A stretch of 64,000 nt of DNA, from NCBI GenBank assembly GCA_003258795.1, contig QHMH01000011.1:71956-135955 (forward strand). The letters are read 5' to 3'. Below the pieces are notes generated by a model. It saw nothing but the letters and a program-made list of their open reading frames with translations. It did no database searches and was not told where the DNA came from. Made by a program: the position numbers and the translations under genes. The DNA comes from Candidatus Melainabacteria bacterium (lineage in GTDB: Bacteria > Cyanobacteriota > Vampirovibrionia > Gastranaerophilales > Gastranaerophilaceae). Of this stretch, positions 17,064-26,479 are shown one piece after another (the first letter of the stretch is position 1; every line of letters starts with the position of its first letter).

Positions 17064-19289
17064 TTAGTCTTTGTTTACAAATTCAAGATAAGCTTTCATT
17101 GCCGCATCTTTTGCACCCTCGTACAATTCTTCTGAAACATATCTTTCGTATAAAGAGTTTCTGTAACCTGAATAATTTCCCATTGTCTGAGTATATTTTT
17201 CAAGCTCTTTTTTATCTCTTCCGGCACCATAAGCTTTTGTTTTTGCATCAGTTCCGGAAGGTCTGATTTCAATAAATTTGTCAACAAATTTCAAATATGT
17301 TCCATCTCCGACAAAAGTTATTGATTGCAACCCAGAAAAATCAAGTTCTTTGAAGGTGTTATTTAAAATGTCTTTAACGTTGTTAAGTGTTAATTTTCTT
17401 TCGCTTACTCCTATTGCGAGCGCAAGATAGAACAAATCGTTAAGAGTCCTCATCTTTTCACCTTCAGCTTTTGCAGCATTTAATTTTTGAATATCTGTTT
17501 CTGATTCGTTGTAATAAGCGATATCCGCACGTGTATCAAATCTTCCGTTGATTTTGTTATCATCCAAAACCTTTACAAAATATTTTGAAAGAAGCATGTT
17601 TTCTTCTTTTAATGTTGCAACCATTGCAGATGATACAATAATAGCTTCTGTTGCACTTTTTTCTCTCATTGCAATTGCAGAAAAACCAGCTTTAGAAGAA
17701 ATCAATTCAAATGGTCCCATAATCATTCCGCCTGATTCTTCTCCTGCAAATAACAATCGTGGAGAAACGCCTAAATTGATTTTTTCACCAGTAACATCTG
17801 TTATTATAATTTCTTTTTCTGGAGCATTTTTCAACTTTGCTTCAACTTTTTTCATTATATTAGCAATTTCTTTAAATCCTACTGGAACATTAACCGTATT
17901 TACGCCATTGTGCATAGCCCACTCATCCCAAGCGAGAGAAGATGCAGTAGTTTTAATCATAAACATTGGATATTTTTCCCAATCGCCAGAAGCTTTTAGC
18001 TGTTTTGTTCTAAAATCCATAAGCATCAAAAATGCTTGGTTTGCCGTGAATACTGTTAAAACTCTATCTTCTGACAATTTAACATAATCTATTCCCTGTT
18101 TTTCAAGGAATTCAACATTTTCAATCGGCTCAATTTGAGTAACAGTTAACCTATCATGATCTGGGTCTGTTATTAAAACAACTGTTCCAACTGGATATTT
18201 CCCCAATTTTTCTTCGTAATGAATTGACTCGATTACTGGAAAATATCTTTCGCCGTTCAATCTTTTTGAAACAACCGTTGCATCAACAGAATAATCATAG
18301 AAACATTTGTTACCTTTTGGATCTGTGTCATATTTTCCAATTGAGTGGAAAAATGGATCTTCCTCAATGTCAAACCAATCGTATTTATCGGATATGTTTA
18401 ATTTTTTCAAGATTTTGCTTAAAGTTCCATAAGCACTTCCACCAACATTTTCAATAACGATTTTCCCATCAAAATTTTCAATCGGTTTCATATCAACATC
18501 TCTTGCAACACCAGTTTTAAGATATTCAATATAAAGATTTATGCCATTTTCAAGTTCTTTCATTTCTTCTTCATCAATATTTTTATCATCAATTGCAGAG
18601 AATTTTATATCGTAATGACCTTCTGACTCTGCGATTTCAAAAATTTCTCTAATTTTATCAACAAATTCCATAGACTCTTCTGGCAAATACTGTCCACCCT
18701 GACAGTTTAAGTCTTTTGTTGCATTTTTTACAGATATACCATGACTTGATGTGATATATTCACCACCGATTAGTCCAAGTTTAAAAACTAAAAACGATGC
18801 AAGCCAAATTGGAATAGTTTTCTTTTCAACAGGAACAAGGGTTTTAATTCCATAAGCAGCTTGAATTCTTGCAATTGCTTCTAAAAACAAATCTGAATTA
18901 TATCTAACTTCTCTTCCTACCAATTTAGTAGGATTTTCATATCCTTTTTCTTTTGCAACTAAAGCTTTAGCAACTGTCGCAAGAGTAATGCCAATCAAGT
19001 TAATAGGAAATCTTGTATCCTGCGGATACAAAATATTTTGAGGTCCTCTTATACCAGCGGTAGAAACTTTTGCTTCTTTTTCATAATTTTTGAACCAGTT
19101 GTAAAGACCTAAACCTTCTCTATTCGTTTTTTCATCATAAGGATAAAGATGCTCTTTTTTAAGTCTGAACACAAATTCGTTTTTGTTATTCAAATCAATT
19201 AAATTTAAATCTTTAACGTATTGAGGTGTCTTTTCATCAACACTTTTGAATAATTCTTCTTCTAATAAACAAGTTGGTAATTTATCCAT
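17064..19289 (-). CDS. Large alpha-D-phosphohexomutase (phosphoglucomutase/phosphomannomutase family)
   Basis: 741 residues, clearly longer than the usual 450-580. Family landmarks: TAGIRG (77-82), phosphoserine loop ITSSHG with S182, metal loop DPDHDR, sugar-binding GEESGG and phosphate-binding RPSGTD. It interconverts hexose 1- and 6-phosphates for glycogen or envelope sugars. Odd points are the TSSHG active-site loop instead of TASHNP and an acidic insertion around 225-260. AAAGGGG site. Confidence 0.88.
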   Translation of the reverse strand: MDKLPTCLLEEELFKSVDEKTPQYVKDLNLIDLNNKNEFVFRLKKEHLYPYDEKTNREGLGLYNWFKNYEKEAKVSTAGIRGPQNILYPQDTRFPINLIGITLATVAKALVAKEKGYENPTKLVGREVRYNSDLFLEAIARIQAAYGIKTLVPVEKKTIPIWLASFLVFKLGLIGGEYITSSHGISVKNATKDLNCQGGQYLPEESMEFVDKIREIFEIAESEGHYDIKFSAIDDKNIDEEEMKELENGINLYIEYLKTGVARDVDMKPIENFDGKIVIENVGGSAYGTLSKILKKLNISDKYDWFDIEEDPFFHSIGKYDTDPKGNKCFYDYSVDATVVSKRLNGERYFPVIESIHYEEKLGKYPVGTVVLITDPDHDRLTVTQIEPIENVEFLEKQGIDYVKLSEDRVLTVFTANQAFLMLMDFRTKQLKASGDWEKYPMFMIKTTASSLAWDEWAMHNGVNTVNVPVGFKEIANIMKKVEAKLKNAPEKEIIITDVTGEKINLGVSPRLLFAGEESGGMIMGPFELISSKAGFSAIAMREKSATEAIIVSSAMVATLKEENMLLSKYFVKVLDDNKINGRFDTRADIAYYNESETDIQKLNAAKAEGEKMRTLNDLFYLALAIGVSERKLTLNNVKDILNNTFKELDFSGLQSITFVGDGTYLKFVDKFIEIRPSGTDAKTKAYGAGRDKKELEKYTQTMGNYSGYRNSLYERYVSEELYEGAKDAAMKAYLEFVNKD

Positions 19290-19369
19290 TTTAAAACCCC
19301 TTTATCACTAAACCCGAATACAATACCACAAAAATTTTTTTTCGTATATAATCAATAAGAGGGATTTTT

Positions 19370-20059
19370 ATGAAAAAGATTTTAAGCGATAAAGAAAAAA
19401 CAGAAAAAATAAAAAAATATATGGTTAAAACACCAGAAGATTACAACTTTTTCAGACAAGTTTGGCAAGCGATTGTTGTAAAATTTTGGTATGGAATGAG
19501 TTTTAGATTTATTTATAGAATAGAAATACAAGGTAAGGAAAACTTGCCAAAGAATAACGACTACATTCCGGTAGCAAACCACCTCTCCACACTTGACCCG
19601 CTTGTTGTAACGTTTGTAGTAAAACATCCAGTTGCATACATGGCAAAAAAAGAATTGTTTTATCATCCGCTTTTAAAAATAATGCTCGATTGGCTTGGAG
19701 CTTTTGCTGTTGATAGAGATAATGTAGGTTCTTCAACAATTAGAACAGCAAAATCAATAAGAAATTCAAAAAAATGGGTTTTGGGGCTTTTTCCACAAGG
19801 GACAAGAGAAAAAAGCGGAACTATTACAAAAATTACAAAAGGTTTCACAGGTTTTGCGAAATCAACTAAAAGTAATCTTTTACCAATTGGAATTATAGGA
19901 ACAGATAAACCTAAATTTTTTCCATTTACAGGCGGAAAAATCATTGTGAAAGTTGGGAAAGTTATTCCTTATTGTAACGACACAGAAAAAATGTATAATG
20001 AATGGGTAGAGGCAATTCAAAAACTTACTGGATTTAAGTATGTTCCACAGGAGGCTTGA
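19370..20059 (+). CDS. plsC: 1-acylglycerol-3-phosphate acyltransferase (PlsC family), copy 1
   Basis: 229 residues. HX4D motif HLSTLD (H71-D76) after VAN, then FPQGTREKSG for glycerophosphate binding. Makes phosphatidic acid at the inner membrane. GAGGGA site. Only one base separates its stop from the next plsC start, and the two proteins are related in sequence (GKENLP/GKENIP, AYMAKKELF in both), indicating tandem duplication. Confidence 0.92.
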   Translation: MKKILSDKEKTEKIKKYMVKTPEDYNFFRQVWQAIVVKFWYGMSFRFIYRIEIQGKENLPKNNDYIPVANHLSTLDPLVVTFVVKHPVAYMAKKELFYHPLLKIMLDWLGAFAVDRDNVGSSTIRTAKSIRNSKKWVLGLFPQGTREKSGTITKITKGFTGFAKSTKSNLLPIGIIGTDKPKFFPFTGGKIIVKVGKVIPYCNDTEKMYNEWVEAIQKLTGFKYVPQEA

Positions 20060-20060
20060 T

Positions 20061-20738
20061 ATGACAAAAGAAAAAAGAACTTTTTCAAGACGTTATGCAA
20101 ACGAATATCACGTTTTTAGATGGTGGCTTCATCTTTTTGCAATGTTCGTTTGCTACCCTTATTTTAGATGGTCATATAACCTCAAAATTGAAGGTAAAGA
20201 AAATATTCCAAAAGGTTCTCATTTTATTGTTTGCGGAAACCATGTTTCAATGTTTGACCCATTATTCGTCACTATCGCATTCTTTAAAAGAATTGCGTAC
20301 ATGGCAAAGAAAGAATTATTTGCTGATGATTGCAAGCTAAACTGGTGGATAAAAAGGTTAGGTGCTTTTTCTGTTGATAGAGAAAAACCTGAAATAGCAA
20401 CTTTCAAAACAGTAAAAGATGTTTTTACAACAAATTGGGCTTTAGGAATTTTCCCAGAAGGTCACATCAACCAAACCCACACAATTTCTAACATACAAAG
20501 AGGATTTACGGTTGTTGCAAAAAAAGCTAAAAGTGACATTGTCCCAGTTGCAATTTGCAATTTTAAAGGTTATACAAAAAAATTCCATGCTCAAGATGTT
20601 GTCATAAAAATCGGAAAACCAATTTCCTATGAACTTCCGTCAGAAGAAATCATTGCTAAATGGGCAGAGTTTATTTGCGAAAACACTGGATACGAGAATG
20701 GAGTAAAAGATAAAGTTTTAGTTTCTGATAAAACATAA
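20061..20738 (+). CDS. 1-acylglycerol-3-phosphate acyltransferase-like protein, copy 2
   Basis: 225 residues from the ATG behind AGGAGG. HX4D motif HVSMFD (H61-D66) and FPEGHINQTHT. The arginine of the usual PEGTR motif is absent (PEGHINQ), so acyl acceptor or chain specificity may differ from copy 1. Lacks the N-terminal extension of copy 1. Probably cotranscribed with it. Confidence 0.88.
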   Translation: MTKEKRTFSRRYANEYHVFRWWLHLFAMFVCYPYFRWSYNLKIEGKENIPKGSHFIVCGNHVSMFDPLFVTIAFFKRIAYMAKKELFADDCKLNWWIKRLGAFSVDREKPEIATFKTVKDVFTTNWALGIFPEGHINQTHTISNIQRGFTVVAKKAKSDIVPVAICNFKGYTKKFHAQDVVIKIGKPISYELPSEEIIAKWAEFICENTGYENGVKDKVLVSDKT

Positions 20739-20782
20739 TTTTTATTGTATTATATAAAAATAAGAAATAAGAGGAATCAAAT

Positions 20783-21112
20783 ATGAACACAGCAGTTATA
20801 GTTGGCAGAGTAGGACAAGACCCAGATATTAAATATTTTGAATCTGGAAAAGTTAGAACAAATTTTTCTCTTGCAGTAAATCGTTGGGATGCAAAAACAA
20901 AATCCGAAGTTACAGATTGGTTTAACATTGACGTTTGGGACAAACAAGCTGAATTTGCTGGAGAATATGTAAAAAAAGGAAGACTTGTTGCTGTCGACGG
21001 AAGAATTTCTGTTAACAAATGGACAGATGCTTCTGGCGTTGAAAAACAAAGATATAATATTATTGCAAGTAATATAAGATTGTTAGGTTCAAAGAAGGAC
21101 GAAGCTCAGTAA
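20783..21112 (+). CDS. ssb: Cyanobacterial-type single-stranded DNA-binding protein
   Basis: 109 residues, OB fold only. VGRVGQDPDIKYFESGKV, DWFNIDVWDKQAEFAGEYV and the ending LLGSKKDEAQ follow the pattern I know from cyanobacterial SSB (VGRVGGDPEVRYFESG, LLGSKRD). The acidic DxxPF tip is missing. AGAGG site. Second SSB of the window, unrelated in detail to the rpsF-linked copy; useful as a lineage marker. Confidence 0.9.
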   Translation: MNTAVIVGRVGQDPDIKYFESGKVRTNFSLAVNRWDAKTKSEVTDWFNIDVWDKQAEFAGEYVKKGRLVAVDGRISVNKWTDASGVEKQRYNIIASNIRLLGSKKDEAQ

Positions 21113-21116
21113 AATC

Positions 21117-22424
21117 ATGATTATTTCAAGCTTGGTAGGTATCATTGCCGATGATTTAACAGGAGCAAATGATACTGCTTTACAATTTCATTTAAGAGGA
21201 TCAAATACTCAAATTTTATTGTCAGACACAATATATCTGCAAAACCTCAAAAATACACAAACATGGGCAATTTCGACAGAAACTCGAAATGCACCTGCGG
21301 ATGTTGCGGTGGAAAAAGTTAAACATGCAACGCAAACTTTTTTAGAAAAGCTTAATTTAGATTACTTTTACAAAAAAATCGACTCTACGATAAGAGGAAA
21401 TATTGCCGTTGAAACTCTTGCTATGCTTGAAGTTTTGAGTTGGGATGCAGCTGTAATGGTACCGGCATTTCCATCTGAAGGCAGAACTACAGTTGGCGGA
21501 TATCATCTTTTAAACGGAATTCCAGTGGAACGAACTGAAATGGCAAGAGATGTTCACTCACCTATTTATGAATCTCATATTCCAACATTACTAAAATCTC
21601 AACTTGAAGAAAATCAAAAAGATATTGTTGGTTACATTGATCTTTCAACTGTTATGAAAGGAGCAGGTCCTGTTCTTTCAAAAATCAGACAACTTGTTAA
21701 AGATGGTAAAAAACTTATTGTTGCAGATAGTGTATCTACAACGGATATTGAACAAATTGTACTTGCAATAAACAAATCAGAGAACAAGATTTTACCTGTC
21801 GGCTCTGCCGCTTGTGCTCAAGCATTAGGAAATATTTGGCTTCCTGAAATGAAAAATCAGCATATCAAAAAGGTAATACCAAAGCTCCCTAAACTTGTTA
21901 TCTCTGGGAGTGCAACTGAAATTACTGCTGCACAAATAAAAAAACTTGCTAAAACAAATGTATTTGACAATGTTCATATTATCAACTTAGACTTACAAAC
22001 AATCTTGAATGACGTTTCTGGTGAGCTTGTCAAAAACATTACTGATAATTTGGGAGAAAGCAATACTGTTGTAGTAAACACTTCTTATCTTATTGCAGAT
22101 TTTGACGGTTTTTCTGATGACTCGTTAAATGCAGAATTAACAAAATCAAAACTTGCCTCCAAAATCACTGATTTTCTTGCTAAATTGGCAAACATCATCA
22201 CAAACCAAAGAGATGTTATTTTAATAACTTTAGGCGGTGAAACGTCGTATAAATGCTGTTCTGCAACAGATTCACTTCAGCTCCATTTGGTTGACGAAGT
22301 ACTTCCTGCGATTCCTTTATGCATAGATTATAAAGCTCAATGGATTGTTACAAAATCAGGCAATTTAGGCGGTGAAGATACGTTAATTGATATTTTGAAA
22401 TACTTTGAAAAAAATGAAAACTGA
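21117..22424 (+). CDS. Four-carbon acid sugar kinase (DUF1537 family)
   Basis: 435 residues. N-domain signature GIIADDLTGANDTALQF and C-domain GNLGGEDTLIDIL with ITLGGETS are those of the DUF1537 kinases, which phosphorylate D-threonate, erythronate or similar acids. The next gene is a PdxA-type dehydrogenase that overlaps it by 11 bases; kinase plus PdxA2 is the known route for four-carbon acid sugars. The exact substrate is not readable from sequence. Four bases after ssb. Confidence 0.88.
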   Translation: MIISSLVGIIADDLTGANDTALQFHLRGSNTQILLSDTIYLQNLKNTQTWAISTETRNAPADVAVEKVKHATQTFLEKLNLDYFYKKIDSTIRGNIAVETLAMLEVLSWDAAVMVPAFPSEGRTTVGGYHLLNGIPVERTEMARDVHSPIYESHIPTLLKSQLEENQKDIVGYIDLSTVMKGAGPVLSKIRQLVKDGKKLIVADSVSTTDIEQIVLAINKSENKILPVGSAACAQALGNIWLPEMKNQHIKKVIPKLPKLVISGSATEITAAQIKKLAKTNVFDNVHIINLDLQTILNDVSGELVKNITDNLGESNTVVVNTSYLIADFDGFSDDSLNAELTKSKLASKITDFLAKLANIITNQRDVILITLGGETSYKCCSATDSLQLHLVDEVLPAIPLCIDYKAQWIVTKSGNLGGEDTLIDILKYFEKNEN

Positions 22425-23322
22425 TATAATAATTACGACTGGTGATCCAAACGGAATTGGGCCAGAAGTAACATTAAAGGCACTAAATTCTAATAAATTT
22501 GACTTAAATAGGATAATTCTTATCTCCAACAAAGAGGTTTTGAATTATTACGGAAGTATTCCCGACGTTAGATTGATAAATATAGATTTTGACCCGAAAA
22601 ATATTCAACCTTCAAAAATAACCAAAGAAGCTGGAGATTTTTCGTTTAAGTGTCTTGAACATGCCTGCAATCTTTTGAAAAGTGGTAATTATTCTGCGTT
22701 AGTAACTGCCCCAGTTGCAAAAGAGGCTATGCACATGGCAGGGCACAATTTTAGCGGTCAAACGGAGATTTTACAGCACTTTCTTGCAAGAGAAAATCAA
22801 AAAGCTGAAATGCTTTTTGTTGCAAAAAATTTTAGAGTTTTGTTATTAACTCGACACATCGCATTAAAACAAATAAATTTGAGCAAAGATGAAGTTGTAA
22901 ACAAAATTTTAAATCTTGTTAAATATTTAAAAACGAAAATTAAAGAACCCAAAATAGCCCTTTGTTCTTTAAATCCTCACGCAGGAGAGCACGGAATGTT
23001 TGGAGATGAAGAAGAAAAGGTTTTAATTCCTGCCGTAAAAATTTTAAGGAATTTAGGTTTAGACATAACTATGCCACTTCCTTCAGACACACTTTTTGTC
23101 GGGGTGAATTACCCAAATCCACCTTACGATTGTTACGTCGCTTGCTACCACGATCAAGGTCTTATTCCTATAAAATTGATTGCTCAAAAAGAAACAGTAA
23201 ATACTACGATTGGACTTGATGTTATAAGAACATCGCCTGCCCATGGAACAGCGTTTGACATCGCAGGTAAAGGAATTGCATCTGCTGATAGTATGATAGC
23301 AGCTATTGAACAAGTAATTTAG
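22414..23322 (+). CDS. PdxA-type 4-phosphohydroxythreonine dehydrogenase (likely PdxA2)
   Basis: 302 residues. TTGDPNGIGPEV, LNPHAGEHGMFG and SPAHGTAFDIAGKG are PdxA motifs including metal-binding histidines. Classical PdxA acts in vitamin B6 synthesis, whereas PdxA2 oxidatively decarboxylates phospho-threonate or -erythronate. The overlap with a DUF1537 kinase favours PdxA2; biosynthetic PdxA cannot be excluded. Start ATG 22414 lies inside the kinase end; a TTG at 22405 is also in frame. Converges with the asparaginase gene, overlapping 20 bases at the tails. Confidence 0.85.
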   Translation: MKTDIIITTGDPNGIGPEVTLKALNSNKFDLNRIILISNKEVLNYYGSIPDVRLINIDFDPKNIQPSKITKEAGDFSFKCLEHACNLLKSGNYSALVTAPVAKEAMHMAGHNFSGQTEILQHFLARENQKAEMLFVAKNFRVLLLTRHIALKQINLSKDEVVNKILNLVKYLKTKIKEPKIALCSLNPHAGEHGMFGDEEEKVLIPAVKILRNLGLDITMPLPSDTLFVGVNYPNPPYDCYVACYHDQGLIPIKLIAQKETVNTTIGLDVIRTSPAHGTAFDIAGKGIASADSMIAAIEQVI

Positions 23323-24295
23323 AATTTATTGAGCTTAATTCAAAACAAGGTTGGACAGAACCCACTTTTTTCCCACTCAATGTTAAAATATCTGTTTCGT
23401 AAAGTTTGTCAATAAGTTCTGTTTCATTCTTTATCCATTTTAAATCTCTTAATGCTTTTATAACAACTATCGCTCTTGCTCTTCTGTCCGTATCTGACAT
23501 TTTAACTACAAAAGCAGATTTATTCTCTAAATTTAAAACAACACATAATCCACTTGCTCCAACTTTGGCAATTAAATGTGAGTTATCAGTCATAATAGCA
23601 GTATCAATACTTTTTTCGCCACCAATAAGGTAAGGGTTTTTCAAAAAAGCATCTCTAATTTGAAAATATTTTTCATTGCAAAATAAATTGATATAACCTT
23701 TCAAAAAGTTTTTTAATGGTGCAGAATATATTGGAACACCGCAACCATCGTTTGTAGCTGGGAGATTTTCATTTATTTCACATAACTCATATATTTTTTC
23801 TTTTACAGCCTTTTGCAAAGGGTGGTTGAAATCTTCGTAATCTTTGACACTCCACCCTGCCTTTTGACACATGATTAACATAAGAGTGTGTTTCCCAGAA
23901 CAGTTGTTATGTAACGTTGAAGGAGAAATTCCTTCTTTTATCAAGCTATCTTTCGCTTTTTGACTAACAGGATTACTTGCAGTACAGGTAAGCATAGACG
24001 GAGTTATCCCATACTTACTTTGCAATTCTTTTAAAACATCTATATGACAAGGCTCTCCCCAATGAGATGCACAACAAATTGCAATTTCCTCACTTGTCAA
24101 TTCTTTTTCTAATTCAAAATCATACAATAGTGAAGCTTGAAGAGGTTTTGCACAAGATCTCATAAAAATTGGATAATCATTATCGCTGCCTATTGTAAAA
24201 TATTCTCCATCAACAAAGGCTTTAATAAAACCATAATGTTCCTCTTCTATCAATCCGCTACGGTTATATTCTAATAATTTTTTTGGCGTTTCCAT
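23303..24295 (-). CDS. L-asparaginase II (AnsA/ReAII type, PF06089)
   Basis: 330 residues. The SxxK tandem of the Rhizobium etli-type asparaginases is present at S47-K50 (RSCAKPLQ), with HNNCSGKH later. This family is unrelated to E. coli AnsB and resembles serine beta-lactamase-like folds. No signal peptide, so cytoplasmic hydrolysis of asparagine to aspartate. AAGGA site. Overlaps the pdxA tail by 20 bases on the opposite strand. Confidence 0.9.
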   Translation of the reverse strand: METPKKLLEYNRSGLIEEEHYGFIKAFVDGEYFTIGSDNDYPIFMRSCAKPLQASLLYDFELEKELTSEEIAICCASHWGEPCHIDVLKELQSKYGITPSMLTCTASNPVSQKAKDSLIKEGISPSTLHNNCSGKHTLMLIMCQKAGWSVKDYEDFNHPLQKAVKEKIYELCEINENLPATNDGCGVPIYSAPLKNFLKGYINLFCNEKYFQIRDAFLKNPYLIGGEKSIDTAIMTDNSHLIAKVGASGLCVVLNLENKSAFVVKMSDTDRRARAIVVIKALRDLKWIKNETELIDKLYETDILTLSGKKVGSVQPCFELSSINSKLLVQ

Positions 24296-24350
24296 GACAC
24301 ATTTTCCTTATCTTCTGCTATAATTATATATAAAAAAGAAAAAGGGAAAT

Positions 24351-25244
24351 ATGGACGAAGCAATTAAAAAGAAAAAAGCAGCAGTAGTTTCAATGGTATC
24401 AAACTCATCCTTGATACTTATAAAGTTTATTGCAGGATTTGTTTCTGGAAGTATAAGTATAATTTCAGAAGCTGTTCACTCAACTTCAGACATGCTCGCA
24501 TCCTTAATCGCATTTCTTGCCGTTTCAGAATCTTCAAAACCGGCAGATGCCGATCATCAATTTGGTCACGGAAAGTATGAATATATAGCAAGCTTGCTTG
24601 AAAGTATTCTTATAATTATGGCAGGATTTTATATAGTTTTTGAAGGCATAAAAAAACTTTATACACAAGAAAACTATATGATAAACCCTGAAATAGGTCT
24701 TTATGTTATGGGCTTTTCTATTGTTGCCAATCTTTTTGTTAGTAAATACCTTTTTAAAATAGCAAAAGAAACAAATTCACCTGCACTACATGCAGATGCC
24801 GCCCATTTGAGTACAGATATGTTTTCGTCAATTGCAGTAATTTTAGGCTTAGTTTTGGTAAAGATTACAGGAAATGTTATTTTTGACTCTGTGGTTGCAA
24901 TTATTGTTGCAATAATAGTTTTGCTTGCAGGTATAGAAATTTTCAAAAAGGCAAAAGAAAACCTCGTTGACACTGCGCTTTCAATCTCTCAAACCGAACA
25001 GATAAAAGAAATTATACAAATATACTCAAAAACAGAAGGTGTTTCGTTAAAAACATTAAAAACAAGGAAAAATGGGTTAAAGAAGGAAATTGAAATTATT
25101 TTACTTGTAGACGGAGAATTAAAGGTAAAAGATGCTCACAAAATCTGTGACAAGATTGAAAATGCAATCGAAAATAAGTTAACAGAAACTGAAATCTCTA
25201 TTCACCTTGAACCTAAAAAACAAGAAGTTTCAAAAATATATTAA
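24351..25244 (+). CDS. Cation diffusion facilitator (CDF) family metal efflux transporter
   Basis: 297 residues with six membrane segments and a C-terminal cytoplasmic domain (about 205-290). Transport-site residues: H43-x3-D47 (AVHSTSD) in TM2 and H147-x-D149/H152/D156 (HADAAHLSTD) in TM5. Exchanges Zn2+, Fe2+ or similar for protons. Metal choice unclear. GGG-type site close to the ATG. Confidence 0.92.
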   Translation: MDEAIKKKKAAVVSMVSNSSLILIKFIAGFVSGSISIISEAVHSTSDMLASLIAFLAVSESSKPADADHQFGHGKYEYIASLLESILIIMAGFYIVFEGIKKLYTQENYMINPEIGLYVMGFSIVANLFVSKYLFKIAKETNSPALHADAAHLSTDMFSSIAVILGLVLVKITGNVIFDSVVAIIVAIIVLLAGIEIFKKAKENLVDTALSISQTEQIKEIIQIYSKTEGVSLKTLKTRKNGLKKEIEIILLVDGELKVKDAHKICDKIENAIENKLTETEISIHLEPKKQEVSKIY

Positions 25245-25336
25245 ACAAACTGACGCATGTTCTTTAAATTGGCTTCAGAAAAACCTTTTCAGTATCCATC
25301 AAAAATTTTGAAGGAAGAATTTTAGGCGAATATTCA

Positions 25337-25370
25337 AAAGGGTATTTGAACTAACGCTCAAATACCCTTT
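25337..25370. terminator. Bidirectional intrinsic terminator
   Basis: A perfect 13-bp stem (25337-25349 with 25358-25370) with an eight-base loop between the converging CDF and coiled-coil genes. Confidence 0.85.
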
Positions 25371-25400
25371 CAGATTTAGAATACTTTATCTTAAGCTATC

Positions 25401-26423
25401 TTAAATTGCTTTATTACCTTTGTCTATTAACTTTTGCAAACTATTTTTATCTTTTGTCAATGTATCGATAGCATTTTTTGTTTCTCTATCACCATCTACA
25501 ACAATTTTTGCTGCATCAGTGTCTTGTTTTGCACTTTCAAGAGCTTCTTTTCTTTGTTCTTTCAAATCTCCTGCTGGAAGAAGTGTTTCTTCTCTAAATG
25601 TTTCAACTTTAGCTTTTGCATCTTCAATTTCTTTTTGCAAAGTTTCTTTTTGATTTTTCAATTCTGCAATTTTTGACTCATCTTTTGGAGTTTGAGCTTC
25701 CAATTCTGCAATTTGATCATCAATTGTTGTAATAAGCTTGTTGTTTTTTGTTTCAACTTTCTTTGCATCAGCCTTCATACTATTATAAGTTTTTTCTTTG
25801 TCTTTATAATCTGCTTCGGCTGTATCATATTCTTTTTGTCTATCATTTTGAATATTTTGTTTTGTTTGCAAATCTTGTGCATGAGCATCAACAATTTCTT
25901 GCTTTTCTTTAATTTGACCTTCTATCGTTGATTTTTGAGTTTCAGCAGATGCAATTGCTTCTTTTAAGTCTTTCAATGTAGAAGAATTAACATCTTTTTT
26001 GTAAGCCTTAATTGCAGCATTAACATCGGTAGAAGATTTGTCTACACCTTGTGAAGAACTTTCAATTGTGTCTTGAAGTCCTGTGTTATCTGCATTGTAT
26101 GTTGGCGCATCATTAGTAGTGTTTTGAGTATTTTGAGTATCTGTTTCGTTATTACCTTTTGCTTCTTGAATTGCAGAGATAACCTTTGCTAAAGCACTTA
26201 TACCAGCTGCTCCAATTTTGAAACCATCTGCAACTTTTTGCAATTTACTTGGTTCGTAATCACTACCACCATTCTTAACAATAACAGTAGAGGTTGTAAC
26301 GCCACCAAAAGCAGCACCAGAAGAAACTGTACCTCTAAATCTTGGAGGTTGTGATTTTTTTGTTCCTCTGTATTGAATAAATTTTTGATAAGATTCACGA
26401 TTGTAATTATACTTTTGTGACAT
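25401..26423 (-). CDS. Coiled-coil protein of an unknown three-gene cluster (A)
   Basis: 340 residues, family not recognised. The first 60 residues are basic and Gly/Ser-rich with SQPPRFRGTVSSG. At about 56-92 a hydrophobic Ala/Gly helix (LQKVADGFKIGAAGISALA, then AIQEAKGNNETDT) follows, and from about 150 to 330 a long Lys/Glu/Gln coiled coil. No signal peptide. SQPPR and the LQK-AD-...-KGNxETxT block recur in protein C (27573-28631). AAAGG site. A filament, scaffold or secreted surface protein is conceivable, but nothing shows it. Confidence 0.75.
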   Translation of the reverse strand: MSQKYNYNRESYQKFIQYRGTKKSQPPRFRGTVSSGAAFGGVTTSTVIVKNGGSDYEPSKLQKVADGFKIGAAGISALAKVISAIQEAKGNNETDTQNTQNTTNDAPTYNADNTGLQDTIESSSQGVDKSSTDVNAAIKAYKKDVNSSTLKDLKEAIASAETQKSTIEGQIKEKQEIVDAHAQDLQTKQNIQNDRQKEYDTAEADYKDKEKTYNSMKADAKKVETKNNKLITTIDDQIAELEAQTPKDESKIAELKNQKETLQKEIEDAKAKVETFREETLLPAGDLKEQRKEALESAKQDTDAAKIVVDGDRETKNAIDTLTKDKNSLQKLIDKGNKAI

Positions 26424-26479
26424 GCTTTTTTCCTTTTGTACTACTTTTTATTTATCGGCATTATTTCCAATTTCTTTAA

